From Lachnospiraceae bacterium (lineage in GTDB: Bacteria; Bacillota; Clostridia; Lachnospirales; Lachnospiraceae), in the NCBI GenBank assembly GCA_017416465.1, contig JAFQCK010000030.1, forward strand, positions 1 to 57,342: DNA of 57,342 bases, given 5' to 3'. The notes below the pieces were generated by a model. That model worked only from the letters and a program-made list of their open reading frames with translations, was not told where the DNA came from and searched no databases. Positions 44,391 to 52,853 of the stretch are shown in pieces; the stretch's first letter is position 1, and every line of letters begins with the position of its first letter. Position numbers and translations under genes: made by a program.

Positions 44391-44432
44391 AAATCTTTCT
44401 CACTAATTAAGTTTAGCGAGAAAGATTTTTTT
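44391..44432 (+). terminator. Rho-independent terminator
   Basis: AAATCTTTCTC (44391-44401) pairs with GAGAAAGATTT (44418-44428), then a long T run. Confidence 0.75.
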
Positions 44433-44440
44433 TTGATTTT

Positions 44441-44528
44441 TACTACACTTTATACTACACTTTATACCGCACTTTTATTTTTATAATTTTCTATGTGTGT
44501 GGACTTTGATTAAGAAATATAGCATAAT
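44441..44528 (+). promoter_or_regulatory. Surface-locus promoter signature, copy 1
   Basis: Three tandem 12-mers: TACTACACTTTA (44441), TACTACACTTTA (44453) and TACCGCACTTTT (44465). After 22 bases comes GTGGACTTTG (44499), and then AAATATAGCATAAT ending at 44528. The same order is found at 48728, 52729 and 56560. No TTGACA-like -35 is present, so an activator bound to the 12-mers seems likely (inference). Confidence 0.6.
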
Positions 44529-44579
44529 ATTTGTATTAGTGTTTTATGAATTAATTAAAGAACGAGGAGGAATGAACTT

Positions 44580-47264
44580 ATGAAACACAAAAGAGTTGTA
44601 GCAATAATATTAGCGTTGATAATGATGGCAGGAATATTACCACAGATATCAATAACAGCATTAGCAGAAAATGAAACAGTAGTATGTACTAATTTTTCAG
44701 AGTTTAAAGAAGCTATGGAAGATAAAGAAGTTTTAAATGTGAGATTAGTTGGTAATATTAATGAGGTGTTGCCAGTTGATAGTGGGGAATGCGGATTATG
44801 GTCGGCTATAATGCTATCTGGGGAGAAAATACTTACAATAGAAGGGAATGTTACTTTTACAGCACCAGTAATAGATGTGGAAGATTATTCTAAATATAAG
44901 AATTACTATTCACTTATTCATGTTATGAGTGGTGGAAAATTAACAATTAATGGAACGGGTGTTCTTACATTCAGAAGTTCATTAAGTAATGGTCAAAATG
45001 CTGTAATTTATAATGATGGATATACAACAATTGATGGAGGTACATTAGTTGGTGCTTATAATGTTGCTGTATATGGAATGGCAATTTGGCAGAATAATGG
45101 AGTACTTACAATTAATGATGGCGGATTTAAAGGTTATAATGCGTGTGATCATAATAGAGCAAATAAAGCCTTATACATATATGGTGGTGTAACAAGAATA
45201 TATGGTGGAACATTTATGGCATATAACGAATACGATGGTACAGGTAATTGTTATGGTTTAGATATAAATGGAAATAATGATGTTTTAATATATGGTGGAA
45301 GATTTTTTGGAATAAATTTGCCTAAAAATCGTTGCATTGGTGAGTTTATGGATTATATGTCTTATGCATGGTATGATGACATCAATAAAGTTACAGGTGA
45401 AGAAAATGAAGAATTAAAAAACGGTTATACAGATTTTTATTCAAAAACATTGGTTGAAGAGATTTCACTTACCGTTGATTCAGTTAAAGAAGGTCAAAAA
45501 GCATCAGGAGTAGTATCAACAAATACTTCGGGATATACAATAAAAAGTGTTGATTGGTATGATAGAACAGAAGATACATATATGGAATCTACAGATACCT
45601 TTGTTGAAGGGCATGAATATTCAGTTAATATTTGGTTGAATATAAGTGCTAATCATATGTTTGCAATAAATAGTTATGAAGGTATAACAACAGTAACAGG
45701 TATAGTAAATGGAGAAGAAGTAACAGTTAATAATGCGTATGGACAAGATCCGAAGAGTGTAATTAAAGTCGTGTATGATTGTGGTGTATGTAATGACACT
45801 GTAATTGAAGAAATAATGGTTTCAAATGTTGAAGAACCAAAAGCAGGAGATACACCAGATTATTTGGCAAGTACAATAGGAACAGGATATAAAATAGCAG
45901 ATTCTAACTATGAAAATTATCATATAAATGGTATTACATGGTATGATTCGACAGAAGAAGAATACGGTTCATTAATGTACAAAGACAGTGTGTTCGAGCC
46001 AGGTCATAAATATACAGTTGTAATTAAAGTTGTAACAGAATCGGGTTATGAGTTTTATACAAATAAGGAGGGGGAGGTTTTAGCAACTTGCTCAGTTAAC
46101 AATAATCTGGCAAAATTCGGTGAAACATTCTCTGGTTATCAATGGGAACAAAAAGTTGAATACACATTTGTGTGTAATAAAGGAGTAATTACAGAAGCAG
46201 AAATAACTAATTTAGATGTACCTGTAGATGGGGATAAGCAGGATATGTTTATTACAGCAAAAGAATCAGATTATTATATGATAGATAGCAGTTATGGTTA
46301 TAATGGAGTATATTGGTATGATTCATATGGTAATACTTTAAATAAAGATGATAAGTTTGTAGAGGGAGAAATATATAGAGTTGAAATAAAATTAGTTCCG
46401 GTAAAAATAGATGGAGTGCCTGTGTGTACGTTTGACTCATCATTAAAGGTTATGGCTAATGTTACACAAGCAAGTGAAGTGTATGCAATGAGTGATATAG
46501 CATATGTGTATTTTGACTTTACATGTTTGTCAAAAGAGGAAAAAGTTGATAAGACTGGTTGGGTTAAGGAAGACGATAATTGGTACTATTATAATTCTAA
46601 TGGGTTAGTAGCTAAGGGATGGAAAAATATTAATAGTAAATATTATTATTTTGATTCAAAAGGTGTAATGCAATATTCGAAATGGATATCAGGAAAGTAT
46701 TATGTAAAATCTAATGGAGTTATGGCAGTATCAGAGTTTGTAGATGGCGGAAGGTATTATGTAGATGAAAATGGTCTATGGGTAAAAGAAACCAAATGGA
46801 TGCAGATAGATGATAGTTGGTATTTTATTAAATCTGGTTCGGTACAAATGTCAAAATGGTTAAAAATAGGTGGGAAATATTACTATTTTAATGGAAATGG
46901 AATAATGCAGTCTTCAAAATGGATAGGAAGCTATTATGTAAAATCTAATGGAGTTATGGCAGTATCAGAATTTGTAGATGGCGGAAAGTACTATGTAGAT
47001 GAAAATGGTCTATGGGTAAAAGAAACCAAATGGATGCAGCTAGGTGAGAACTGGTATTATATTAAATTAGGTACAGTGCAGATATCAAAGTGGGTTAAAA
47101 TTAATAATAAATATTATTATTTTGATGAAAATGGAGTGATGCAGTCATCAAAATGGATAGGAAATTATTATGTAAAAGCAAATGGGGTAATGGCAGTATC
47201 AGAGTGGGTAGATAATGGGAAATATTATGTAGGCGAAGATGGATTGTGGGTTAAAAATCCATAG
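44580..47264 (+). CDS. Secreted wall-binding repeat protein B with a beta-helix-like domain
   Basis: 894 residues. Signal peptide MKHKRVVAIILALIMMAGIL to about ALA. Residues 35-290 show a right-handed beta-helix-like pattern (GKLTINGTGVLTF, YTTIDGGTLVGAYN, VLTINDGGFKGYN, VTRIYGGTFMAYN). Three beta modules follow; DCGVCNDTVIEEIMV and HINGITWYDSTEEE closely match the gene at 52854. CW_binding repeats run from about 46556 to the end WVKNP. AGGAGG lies 9 bases before ATG 44580. Likely an adhesin or glycan-binding surface protein; no catalytic residues recognised. Confidence 0.83.
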   Translation: MKHKRVVAIILALIMMAGILPQISITALAENETVVCTNFSEFKEAMEDKEVLNVRLVGNINEVLPVDSGECGLWSAIMLSGEKILTIEGNVTFTAPVIDVEDYSKYKNYYSLIHVMSGGKLTINGTGVLTFRSSLSNGQNAVIYNDGYTTIDGGTLVGAYNVAVYGMAIWQNNGVLTINDGGFKGYNACDHNRANKALYIYGGVTRIYGGTFMAYNEYDGTGNCYGLDINGNNDVLIYGGRFFGINLPKNRCIGEFMDYMSYAWYDDINKVTGEENEELKNGYTDFYSKTLVEEISLTVDSVKEGQKASGVVSTNTSGYTIKSVDWYDRTEDTYMESTDTFVEGHEYSVNIWLNISANHMFAINSYEGITTVTGIVNGEEVTVNNAYGQDPKSVIKVVYDCGVCNDTVIEEIMVSNVEEPKAGDTPDYLASTIGTGYKIADSNYENYHINGITWYDSTEEEYGSLMYKDSVFEPGHKYTVVIKVVTESGYEFYTNKEGEVLATCSVNNNLAKFGETFSGYQWEQKVEYTFVCNKGVITEAEITNLDVPVDGDKQDMFITAKESDYYMIDSSYGYNGVYWYDSYGNTLNKDDKFVEGEIYRVEIKLVPVKIDGVPVCTFDSSLKVMANVTQASEVYAMSDIAYVYFDFTCLSKEEKVDKTGWVKEDDNWYYYNSNGLVAKGWKNINSKYYYFDSKGVMQYSKWISGKYYVKSNGVMAVSEFVDGGRYYVDENGLWVKETKWMQIDDSWYFIKSGSVQMSKWLKIGGKYYYFNGNGIMQSSKWIGSYYVKSNGVMAVSEFVDGGKYYVDENGLWVKETKWMQLGENWYYIKLGTVQISKWVKINNKYYYFDENGVMQSSKWIGNYYVKANGVMAVSEWVDNGKYYVGEDGLWVKNP

Positions 47265-47328
47265 AAGAAACAATAAAAATATAGGATAAAAGATTAAGGG
47301 GCTGTCGGGAAATAGATAGTTGATAACA

Positions 47329-47370
47329 GCGGAGGCTGTGACAAGTTAAGTCACAGCCTCCGCAAAATTT
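47329..47370. terminator. Strong bidirectional terminator between convergent genes
   Basis: GCGGAGGCTGTGAC (47329-47342) and GTCACAGCCTCCGC (47350-47363) form a perfect GC-rich 14-bp stem with a 7-base loop, followed by AAAATTTTT. Confidence 0.8.
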
Positions 47371-47429
47371 TTATGTAAAAAGAAAAAAGTGGCAACCGAT
47401 AACACCTTAATTATTGCTGTAATAAATAA

Positions 47430-48593
47430 TTAATTTTTTTCTTTTGATGACAGTTCAATTGTTGAAGCAAAAGCTAATAACTGTTTTCTAGAGGTTACTC
47501 CTAGTTTACTGTATATATTTTTATTGTGATATTTAAGAGTATTTTCAGTTATGTTTAAACAATCGATAATATCTTTTGTTCTCTTACCAGATATATATAA
47601 ATCATATATTTCGCGTTCTTTAGGTGTAAGAAATTTTAATTGTGATTCAAAAAAATTCAATTTCAGCAAATCATCATCCATTTCATTAATAGAGTTTGAA
47701 GAAGAGATGTCAATTGATTTTATATCGGGATATTTATTCTGATTATTTAAAGTATTTTCATTGTTATTATCATTTTCTATGTTTGATATAGGTGTTAGAG
47801 TAGTTTCAATTTGTTCATTATTAATTGTTAGATTGGCTTCTTTAGAATGATTTTCTTCAATAATCATATGAAGTTCTATCAGGAAAAGTTCAGTAATAAT
47901 ATAAGATACTGACAAAAATTCAAAATTTATACTTACTATTTGTTCTAAAAACCAAACACATATATTTACAAACACAGCAATTAAAAGAATTGAAGAATGA
48001 ATCTTTGATTCAATTATTTTTTTGTTTGAAGCATACATAATAACAAAAATCATTAGAGAAAAGTATAACAACAAATGAAAAAGGTATATCTTATGCCAAG
48101 AACCATATTCTTTGACTAAGACAGACATTCCGTTTATAATTTTGAAATCTACATCTTTATAATAAATATTAAGATATCCGGGACTTGCAGCGATTAAGAA
48201 TACAATGATACTTACACTTAACAATATTCCGGAAAAAGCTTTTTTACACTTGATTTTACAAGTGTTCATTATAATCATTAACATAGAAAGTGGAAGAAAC
48301 ACTGAACCTAAATATGAAATTCGATTGGCAAGTAATGCTTCTTCTAAATTTTTTGAAATTGCAAGTGAAAGATAACCCAGATTAACTATAAAAACAGAAG
48401 AAAAAAGAATATAAAACCATAATTCTTTGTTTTGTATTAAACAACAATATCCAATTAATAAAAGGAAAGAGAAAATTGCAGTTAAAATATATATTACAGA
48501 CATATTGGTTGATTTTGCGCCAATTTCACTACAACTTGTAAGGCACAAAATAATAAATAATATAAGACTTGATATGATATATGTTTTTTTCAT
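47430..48593 (-). CDS. Membrane-bound LuxR-family transcriptional regulator
   Basis: 387 residues from ATG 48593, with GAAAGGA upstream; the frame opens further upstream at 48671 but without a site. The N-terminal 245 residues are hydrophobic, with about seven or eight helices (IISSLILFIILCLTSC, YILTAIFSFLLLIGY, HLLLYFSLMIFVIMYA). A polar Asn-rich linker follows. The C-terminus is a LuxR helix-turn-helix: LTPKEREIYDLYISGKRTKD, then CLNITENTLKYHNKNIYSKL. The shape suggests direct membrane-to-DNA signalling. It is divergent from the DUF6935-like operon and lies among four units sharing the 12-mer signature, so it is the best candidate for their regulator (inference). Confidence 0.85.
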   Translation of the reverse strand: MKKTYIISSLILFIILCLTSCSEIGAKSTNMSVIYILTAIFSFLLLIGYCCLIQNKELWFYILFSSVFIVNLGYLSLAISKNLEEALLANRISYLGSVFLPLSMLMIIMNTCKIKCKKAFSGILLSVSIIVFLIAASPGYLNIYYKDVDFKIINGMSVLVKEYGSWHKIYLFHLLLYFSLMIFVIMYASNKKIIESKIHSSILLIAVFVNICVWFLEQIVSINFEFLSVSYIITELFLIELHMIIEENHSKEANLTINNEQIETTLTPISNIENDNNNENTLNNQNKYPDIKSIDISSSNSINEMDDDLLKLNFFESQLKFLTPKEREIYDLYISGKRTKDIIDCLNITENTLKYHNKNIYSKLGVTSRKQLLAFASTIELSSKEKN

Positions 48594-48676
48594 AATTATC
48601 CTTTCGTAAAAGAGGCAATTATTATATAAATATGCCATTTTGATTTTAAGCCAATTAAAAGGCATGCACATAGATG

Positions 48677-48705
48677 TTTATACCATAAAAATGGGTTTTA
48701 GTCAA
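48677..48705 (-). promoter_or_regulatory. Extended -10 promoter of the LuxR-type regulator gene
   Basis: On the minus strand: TTGACT (48705-48700), a 17-base spacer ending in TGG, TATAAA (48682-48677). A good match to sigma-A with an extended -10, so the regulator itself is probably made constantly. Confidence 0.6.
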
Positions 48706-48727
48706 TTTTATAGGTATGAATAATGAA

Positions 48728-48815
48728 TCCTACACTATTTGCCACACTTTTATTTTAATAAAAGAGAATATATAGTATTTTGGGTGGGGATTTTTATTGT
48801 TAAATATTAGAAAAT
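48728..48815 (+). promoter_or_regulatory. Surface-locus promoter signature, copy 2
   Basis: Tandem 12-mers TCCTACACTATT (48728) and TGCCACACTTTT (48740), then 32 bases, GTGGGGATTT (48784), and TTAAATATTAGAAAAT ending at 48815. The gap is about one helical turn longer than in the other copies. It lies in the intergenic region shared with the regulator gene. Confidence 0.55.
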
Positions 48816-48867
48816 TACCGTGAGAAGTTATGTTTATTAATAATAGAAAGTGAAGGAGTGATAGAGC

Positions 48868-49386
48868 ATGGATATGTCTAATCAGACAAACAACAGTGAA
48901 ATGTTTAGTTTTAATGAGGTTCCAAAGTCAGTTTTAGAGCTTAAAGAGTTACCGGAGGCTAGTCTTGATTCACCTTTTAAAACAACAGCACTTGTAATGA
49001 TTGTACTATGTAATTTTGAAAAGGATGAAAATGCAACTTTTGAAATGTTGGATTTTCTAAAAGGACCGGATTCAGTGTCACCTTTTGAAAAACAGTTTAT
49101 TACAGAAAGACTAAAAGGAAAATACTACAAAACATTTTCATTTTTTAATGGAGCAACACCTGATAACGGTTATGTTCCGGATAAGCCATACTCGATAGTG
49201 GTAACTTCAAATCCATATTCATTTACAAATGAAAATTGGGCGACGATGTTTGTGAAAAGTGCGGGAGCTGATTCTTTGAGGCAGATTAAACTTAGAAAGA
49301 AACCGTCAACAGGTCAATGGTTTCTAAATGATATCCAGTGCCTTTCTGATATTAGAATACCTACACAAGAAGATCCGTGGGCATAA
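48868..49386 (+). CDS. DUF6935-like cytoplasmic protein
   Basis: 172 residues, no signal peptide or helix. The pattern FSFNEVPKSVLELKELPEAS, CNFEKDENATFEMLDFLKG, FFNGATPDNGY and LSDIRIPTQEDPWA matches what I remember of DUF6935 proteins. Function unknown. AAGGAG precedes ATG 48868. The next gene, a secreted wall-binding protein, starts 65 bases later without a terminator between, so they are probably one operon under the signature promoter at 48728-48815. Confidence 0.65.
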   Translation: MDMSNQTNNSEMFSFNEVPKSVLELKELPEASLDSPFKTTALVMIVLCNFEKDENATFEMLDFLKGPDSVSPFEKQFITERLKGKYYKTFSFFNGATPDNGYVPDKPYSIVVTSNPYSFTNENWATMFVKSAGADSLRQIKLRKKPSTGQWFLNDIQCLSDIRIPTQEDPWA

Positions 49387-49451
49387 AATTATAACAATAT
49401 AAGTTGGTAATAAGATAAAAAATATTATAAAAAAAGAAAGAAGGAGAAAAG

Positions 49452-52400
49452 ATGACAAAGGGATTAAAGAAAAGAATTTTTAGCATTATTTTAACAATTG
49501 TAATGATGGTAGGTTTACTTCCAACAAACTTAGTTGTCAGTTTTGCAAGTGAAACTGAGAGTGAAGAGATTGTTATAGAAGTAACTAATTGGGACGAATT
49601 TAAGAATGCCTTTCATTATTCGGAGTATAAAGGGGATAGTTTTACTATAAAGCTAATGAATGATTTATGTGCTGATACTGCAGAGGCAGGCGAAAAAAAG
49701 ACAGCAATATTATATACATGGATATATGGAAGTTTTGTTACACTTGATTTTAATGGGTATACGCTTTCATTCAATGAGGAGTGTTCAGCTAATGATTTAG
49801 CTTATAAAATATCTGACTTTATTACTATAAAAATGCGTCCTTTGAATTATACTGTTGGAAGTACCCTTAGAATTATTGATTCTAAGGGAGGCGGAGGAAT
49901 AAGTATGAATTCTGTACGTGCTTATGATTCACAGCTTTCGGCGTTACATATACTTGGGGATGATTATTTTGAATTAAATGGTATATTAAAGGAAACTGTA
50001 GGTCCAATCAATAAAGTAATAATTGATGGCGGGGAATATACATTAAATGCAAAAATTCATAGAGTTGGTAATGGAACTCTTGATGGTAAAACATATTATC
50101 GAGGAACTGTAATTGCTGATTGGGTAAAAGCAGAAATTAATGATGGAGTATTTAAAGCAGAATCAGATGGTGTATATACTTCTGATGGTGATATGTGTGC
50201 AAGAGAACTTTCTGCTTTTGCAACTTGTTGTTCAACAAGTGCCAGACCTAATGATGTTAAATATGGTAAGGTTATAATTAATGGTGGATTATTTATGTCA
50301 GACGGATATTCTATACATCATTTTGATAATGCCTCTAAAATAGATGAGACATATTATATGAATTTTCCTAAAATCAAAGCAGGTGCATTTATTGGAAAGA
50401 TGGGATTTTTAGGAAAAACATATACATATTCTGAGGGATATGATTATTGGGTTGCTCAGCCGGCTTCAAATGTTATTTCTTCGGAAAGTTTTGTAAGAGG
50501 AATTAATAAAAATCAAGAATATTTTAATGATATAGTAGGGATGACTCTTAAAGATTTGCATGAACTAAAAAGCTGTTATGTTTTTAATGAAAAGGTATTT
50601 GATTTAAAGACAACACCAATTATTGATGAAGATACAGTGTTAGAAAGATGTAGTGAACAATCAGAAGAATTTTCAATTACTTATAGTATTCCAATGTGGG
50701 TAGAAAAATTGGATACTGAATATTATACAGAAATTAGTGTTATAGGTGAAAACAAAGAGTTGAATGAAAAAACTGATACTCTAAATGTTTCATATAAAGA
50801 TTTTGTTGGTGAAGTAAAAGTCATCTTGGATTTTTATTATATTATTGGTAAAGAACCAATATCATTTAGTAAAGAATATGATGTCTTAGTATCAGAAATA
50901 CAAAAAGGTGCTGAAATTACTGTTCAACCTAAATCAAGTCAGGTTTTACCAGGAGAATTTGCCAGTGCCTATGTGGTAGCTGATTATGCTAAGTCATATC
51001 AGTGGTATTATATATATGAAGGGTATAAGTTCGAAATAACAGAAGACTTTTTAAGTATGTTTGATGGTGTAATTATGGAAGGATATGATACACCTTGCTT
51101 AAGCGTTAAGTTTTCTGAAGATTATGTTGGAGAAGAAATTTTTTATTGTGTTATTACTGGATTAGATGGTTCTAAAGTAAATACGAATAGGATTACTTTA
51201 ACATTCGGAGATAAGCCAACTGTAAATTCTTTTGCTGGTGGAGAGTATAATAATACTACTGATGCAGTATTTACAATCTGGGGATATTATATGGAAAATG
51301 TTACTTGGAATGTAATGTATAAAACAAGTGGAAATATGACTATATATACACTTGATGAATTTGCTAAACTAGTAGGTGTAGACTATACAGTAAAACATCA
51401 AAAGTTTGCTAATCATTTATATCGTGCTATGGTTACATTTAAAAATGTACCTGAAAGTGTTAATAAAAATTATTCAGTAGGATATTCTCTTAAAAACAAT
51501 CTTGGAACAGTTGATTTTATACCGGATAATACGCTTTTATTTGAGTTCATTGAAGTTAAGCCAGAGATAACACAGGTACTCGAAAGTCAGAGTTGTTTTT
51601 CGGGAGAAAACGTTACGTATTCTTTTGTAGCAAATAATATGGTAGCCTCTGAATGGAGATTTGAAAAAGAGGATGAAGAAGGTGTTATGGTAGTATATAC
51701 AATTGATGAAATGAAAGAATTGTATGACGATATGACATTTGAAGAGACTTTTAGCGATGGAGAAGCATCTCTTACAATAACTAATGTGCAGTGTGAATTA
51801 AATGATTATATTTTATATGGATATGCAATAGGAGAAAATGGTATAGCTAGTGCAGGTAAAGTATTTATGAATGTAGGGGATATTGAAGTATTTGATGAGA
51901 TTAAATCTGGTTGGGATAATAAGGATGGAAACTGGTATTTTTATGATTCTGATGGTAATAAAGTAACAGGATGGAAAAAAATTAATAAATATTATTACTA
52001 TTTTGATGCAAATGGAATTATGCAATCGTCGAAATGGATATCAGGAAAGTATTATGTTAAAGAAAATGGCCAGATGGCTGTATCTGAGTTTGTAGATGGT
52101 GGAAAATATTATGTAGATGAAAATGGTTTGTGGGTAAAAGAAACAAAATGGATGCAGGTAGGCGATAATTGGTATTTCTTAAATGCTGGAACAGTGCAGA
52201 TATCAAAATGGGCTAAAATAGGTGGAAAATATTATTACTTTGATGCAAATGGAGTAATGCAGTCGTCAAAATGGATTGGTAATTACTATGTAAAAGCAAA
52301 TGGTGTAATGGCTGTATCTGAATTCGTAGATGGTGGAAAGTATTATGTAAATGAAAATGGCTTATGGGTAAAAGAAACAAAATGGATGCAGATAGATGGT

Positions 52401-52670
52401 AATTGGTACTATATTTTATCAGGAACAGTTCAAGTATCAAAGTGGACTAAAATAGGAAGTAAATATTATTATTTTGATGCAAATGGAGTAATGCAGTCAT
52501 CAAAATGGATTGGTAATTACTATGTAAAAGCAGATGGCTCAATGGCAGTATCACAGTGGGTAGAAGGAAAATATTATGTGAAAGCTGATGGAACAATGGC
52601 AAAATCTGAGTGGGTAGATAATGGTAAATATTATGTAGGTGAAGATGGAGTATGGGTACCAAATCCATAA
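49452..52670 (+). CDS. Secreted wall-binding repeat protein C with beta-helix-like and Ig-like domains
   Basis: 1072 residues. Signal peptide KRIFSIILTIVMMVGLLPTN. A beta-helix-like segment (residues 40-300: KVIIDGGEYTLNAK, KAEINDGVFKAESDG, KVIINGGLFMSDGY) is followed by Ig-like modules (ITVQPKSSQVLPGEFASAYV, FYCVITGLDGSKVNTN; QSCFSGENVTYSFVA). CW_binding repeats run from about 51906 to WVPNP. AAGGAG lies 6 bases before ATG. Second gene of the operon with the DUF6935-like protein. Likely a surface binding protein; no enzyme motif seen. Confidence 0.82.
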   Translation: MTKGLKKRIFSIILTIVMMVGLLPTNLVVSFASETESEEIVIEVTNWDEFKNAFHYSEYKGDSFTIKLMNDLCADTAEAGEKKTAILYTWIYGSFVTLDFNGYTLSFNEECSANDLAYKISDFITIKMRPLNYTVGSTLRIIDSKGGGGISMNSVRAYDSQLSALHILGDDYFELNGILKETVGPINKVIIDGGEYTLNAKIHRVGNGTLDGKTYYRGTVIADWVKAEINDGVFKAESDGVYTSDGDMCARELSAFATCCSTSARPNDVKYGKVIINGGLFMSDGYSIHHFDNASKIDETYYMNFPKIKAGAFIGKMGFLGKTYTYSEGYDYWVAQPASNVISSESFVRGINKNQEYFNDIVGMTLKDLHELKSCYVFNEKVFDLKTTPIIDEDTVLERCSEQSEEFSITYSIPMWVEKLDTEYYTEISVIGENKELNEKTDTLNVSYKDFVGEVKVILDFYYIIGKEPISFSKEYDVLVSEIQKGAEITVQPKSSQVLPGEFASAYVVADYAKSYQWYYIYEGYKFEITEDFLSMFDGVIMEGYDTPCLSVKFSEDYVGEEIFYCVITGLDGSKVNTNRITLTFGDKPTVNSFAGGEYNNTTDAVFTIWGYYMENVTWNVMYKTSGNMTIYTLDEFAKLVGVDYTVKHQKFANHLYRAMVTFKNVPESVNKNYSVGYSLKNNLGTVDFIPDNTLLFEFIEVKPEITQVLESQSCFSGENVTYSFVANNMVASEWRFEKEDEEGVMVVYTIDEMKELYDDMTFEETFSDGEASLTITNVQCELNDYILYGYAIGENGIASAGKVFMNVGDIEVFDEIKSGWDNKDGNWYFYDSDGNKVTGWKKINKYYYYFDANGIMQSSKWISGKYYVKENGQMAVSEFVDGGKYYVDENGLWVKETKWMQVGDNWYFLNAGTVQISKWAKIGGKYYYFDANGVMQSSKWIGNYYVKANGVMAVSEFVDGGKYYVNENGLWVKETKWMQIDGNWYYILSGTVQVSKWTKIGSKYYYFDANGVMQSSKWIGNYYVKADGSMAVSQWVEGKYYVKADGTMAKSEWVDNGKYYVGEDGVWVPNP

Positions 52671-52696
52671 CATAAATTTAAGCATAATTAAGCGAG

Positions 52697-52728
52697 AACG
52701 CTGGTCTAAAACAGACCGGCGTTTTTTG
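52697..52728 (+). terminator. Rho-independent terminator, duplicated at 56528
   Basis: AACGCTGGTCT (52697-52707) pairs with AGACCGGCGTT (52713-52723), one G-U, then T run. The signature 12-mers begin at its last T. Confidence 0.8.
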
Positions 52729-52805
52729 TACTACCCTTTATCCTACACTATTGTATTAAAAAATCTTATTAGGGTGGGGGATTTGTTAGGGAAATATAGT
52801 AAAAT
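52729..52805 (+). promoter_or_regulatory. Surface-locus promoter signature, copy 3
   Basis: 12-mers TACTACCCTTTA (52729) and TCCTACACTATT (52741), 21 bases, GTGGGGGATTT (52774), and AAATATAGTAAAAT ending at 52805. Confidence 0.6.
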
Positions 52806-52853
52806 GACTCTATTGAAATTTAGAGATTCTAGCAATAAAAAAGGAGGAAAATT

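Noticed and set aside
47295-47320. Insertion-sequence end (GGGGCTGTC)
   Set aside because: Only one end-like stretch is seen, with no transposase and no partner repeat; the nearby stem is explained as a terminator.
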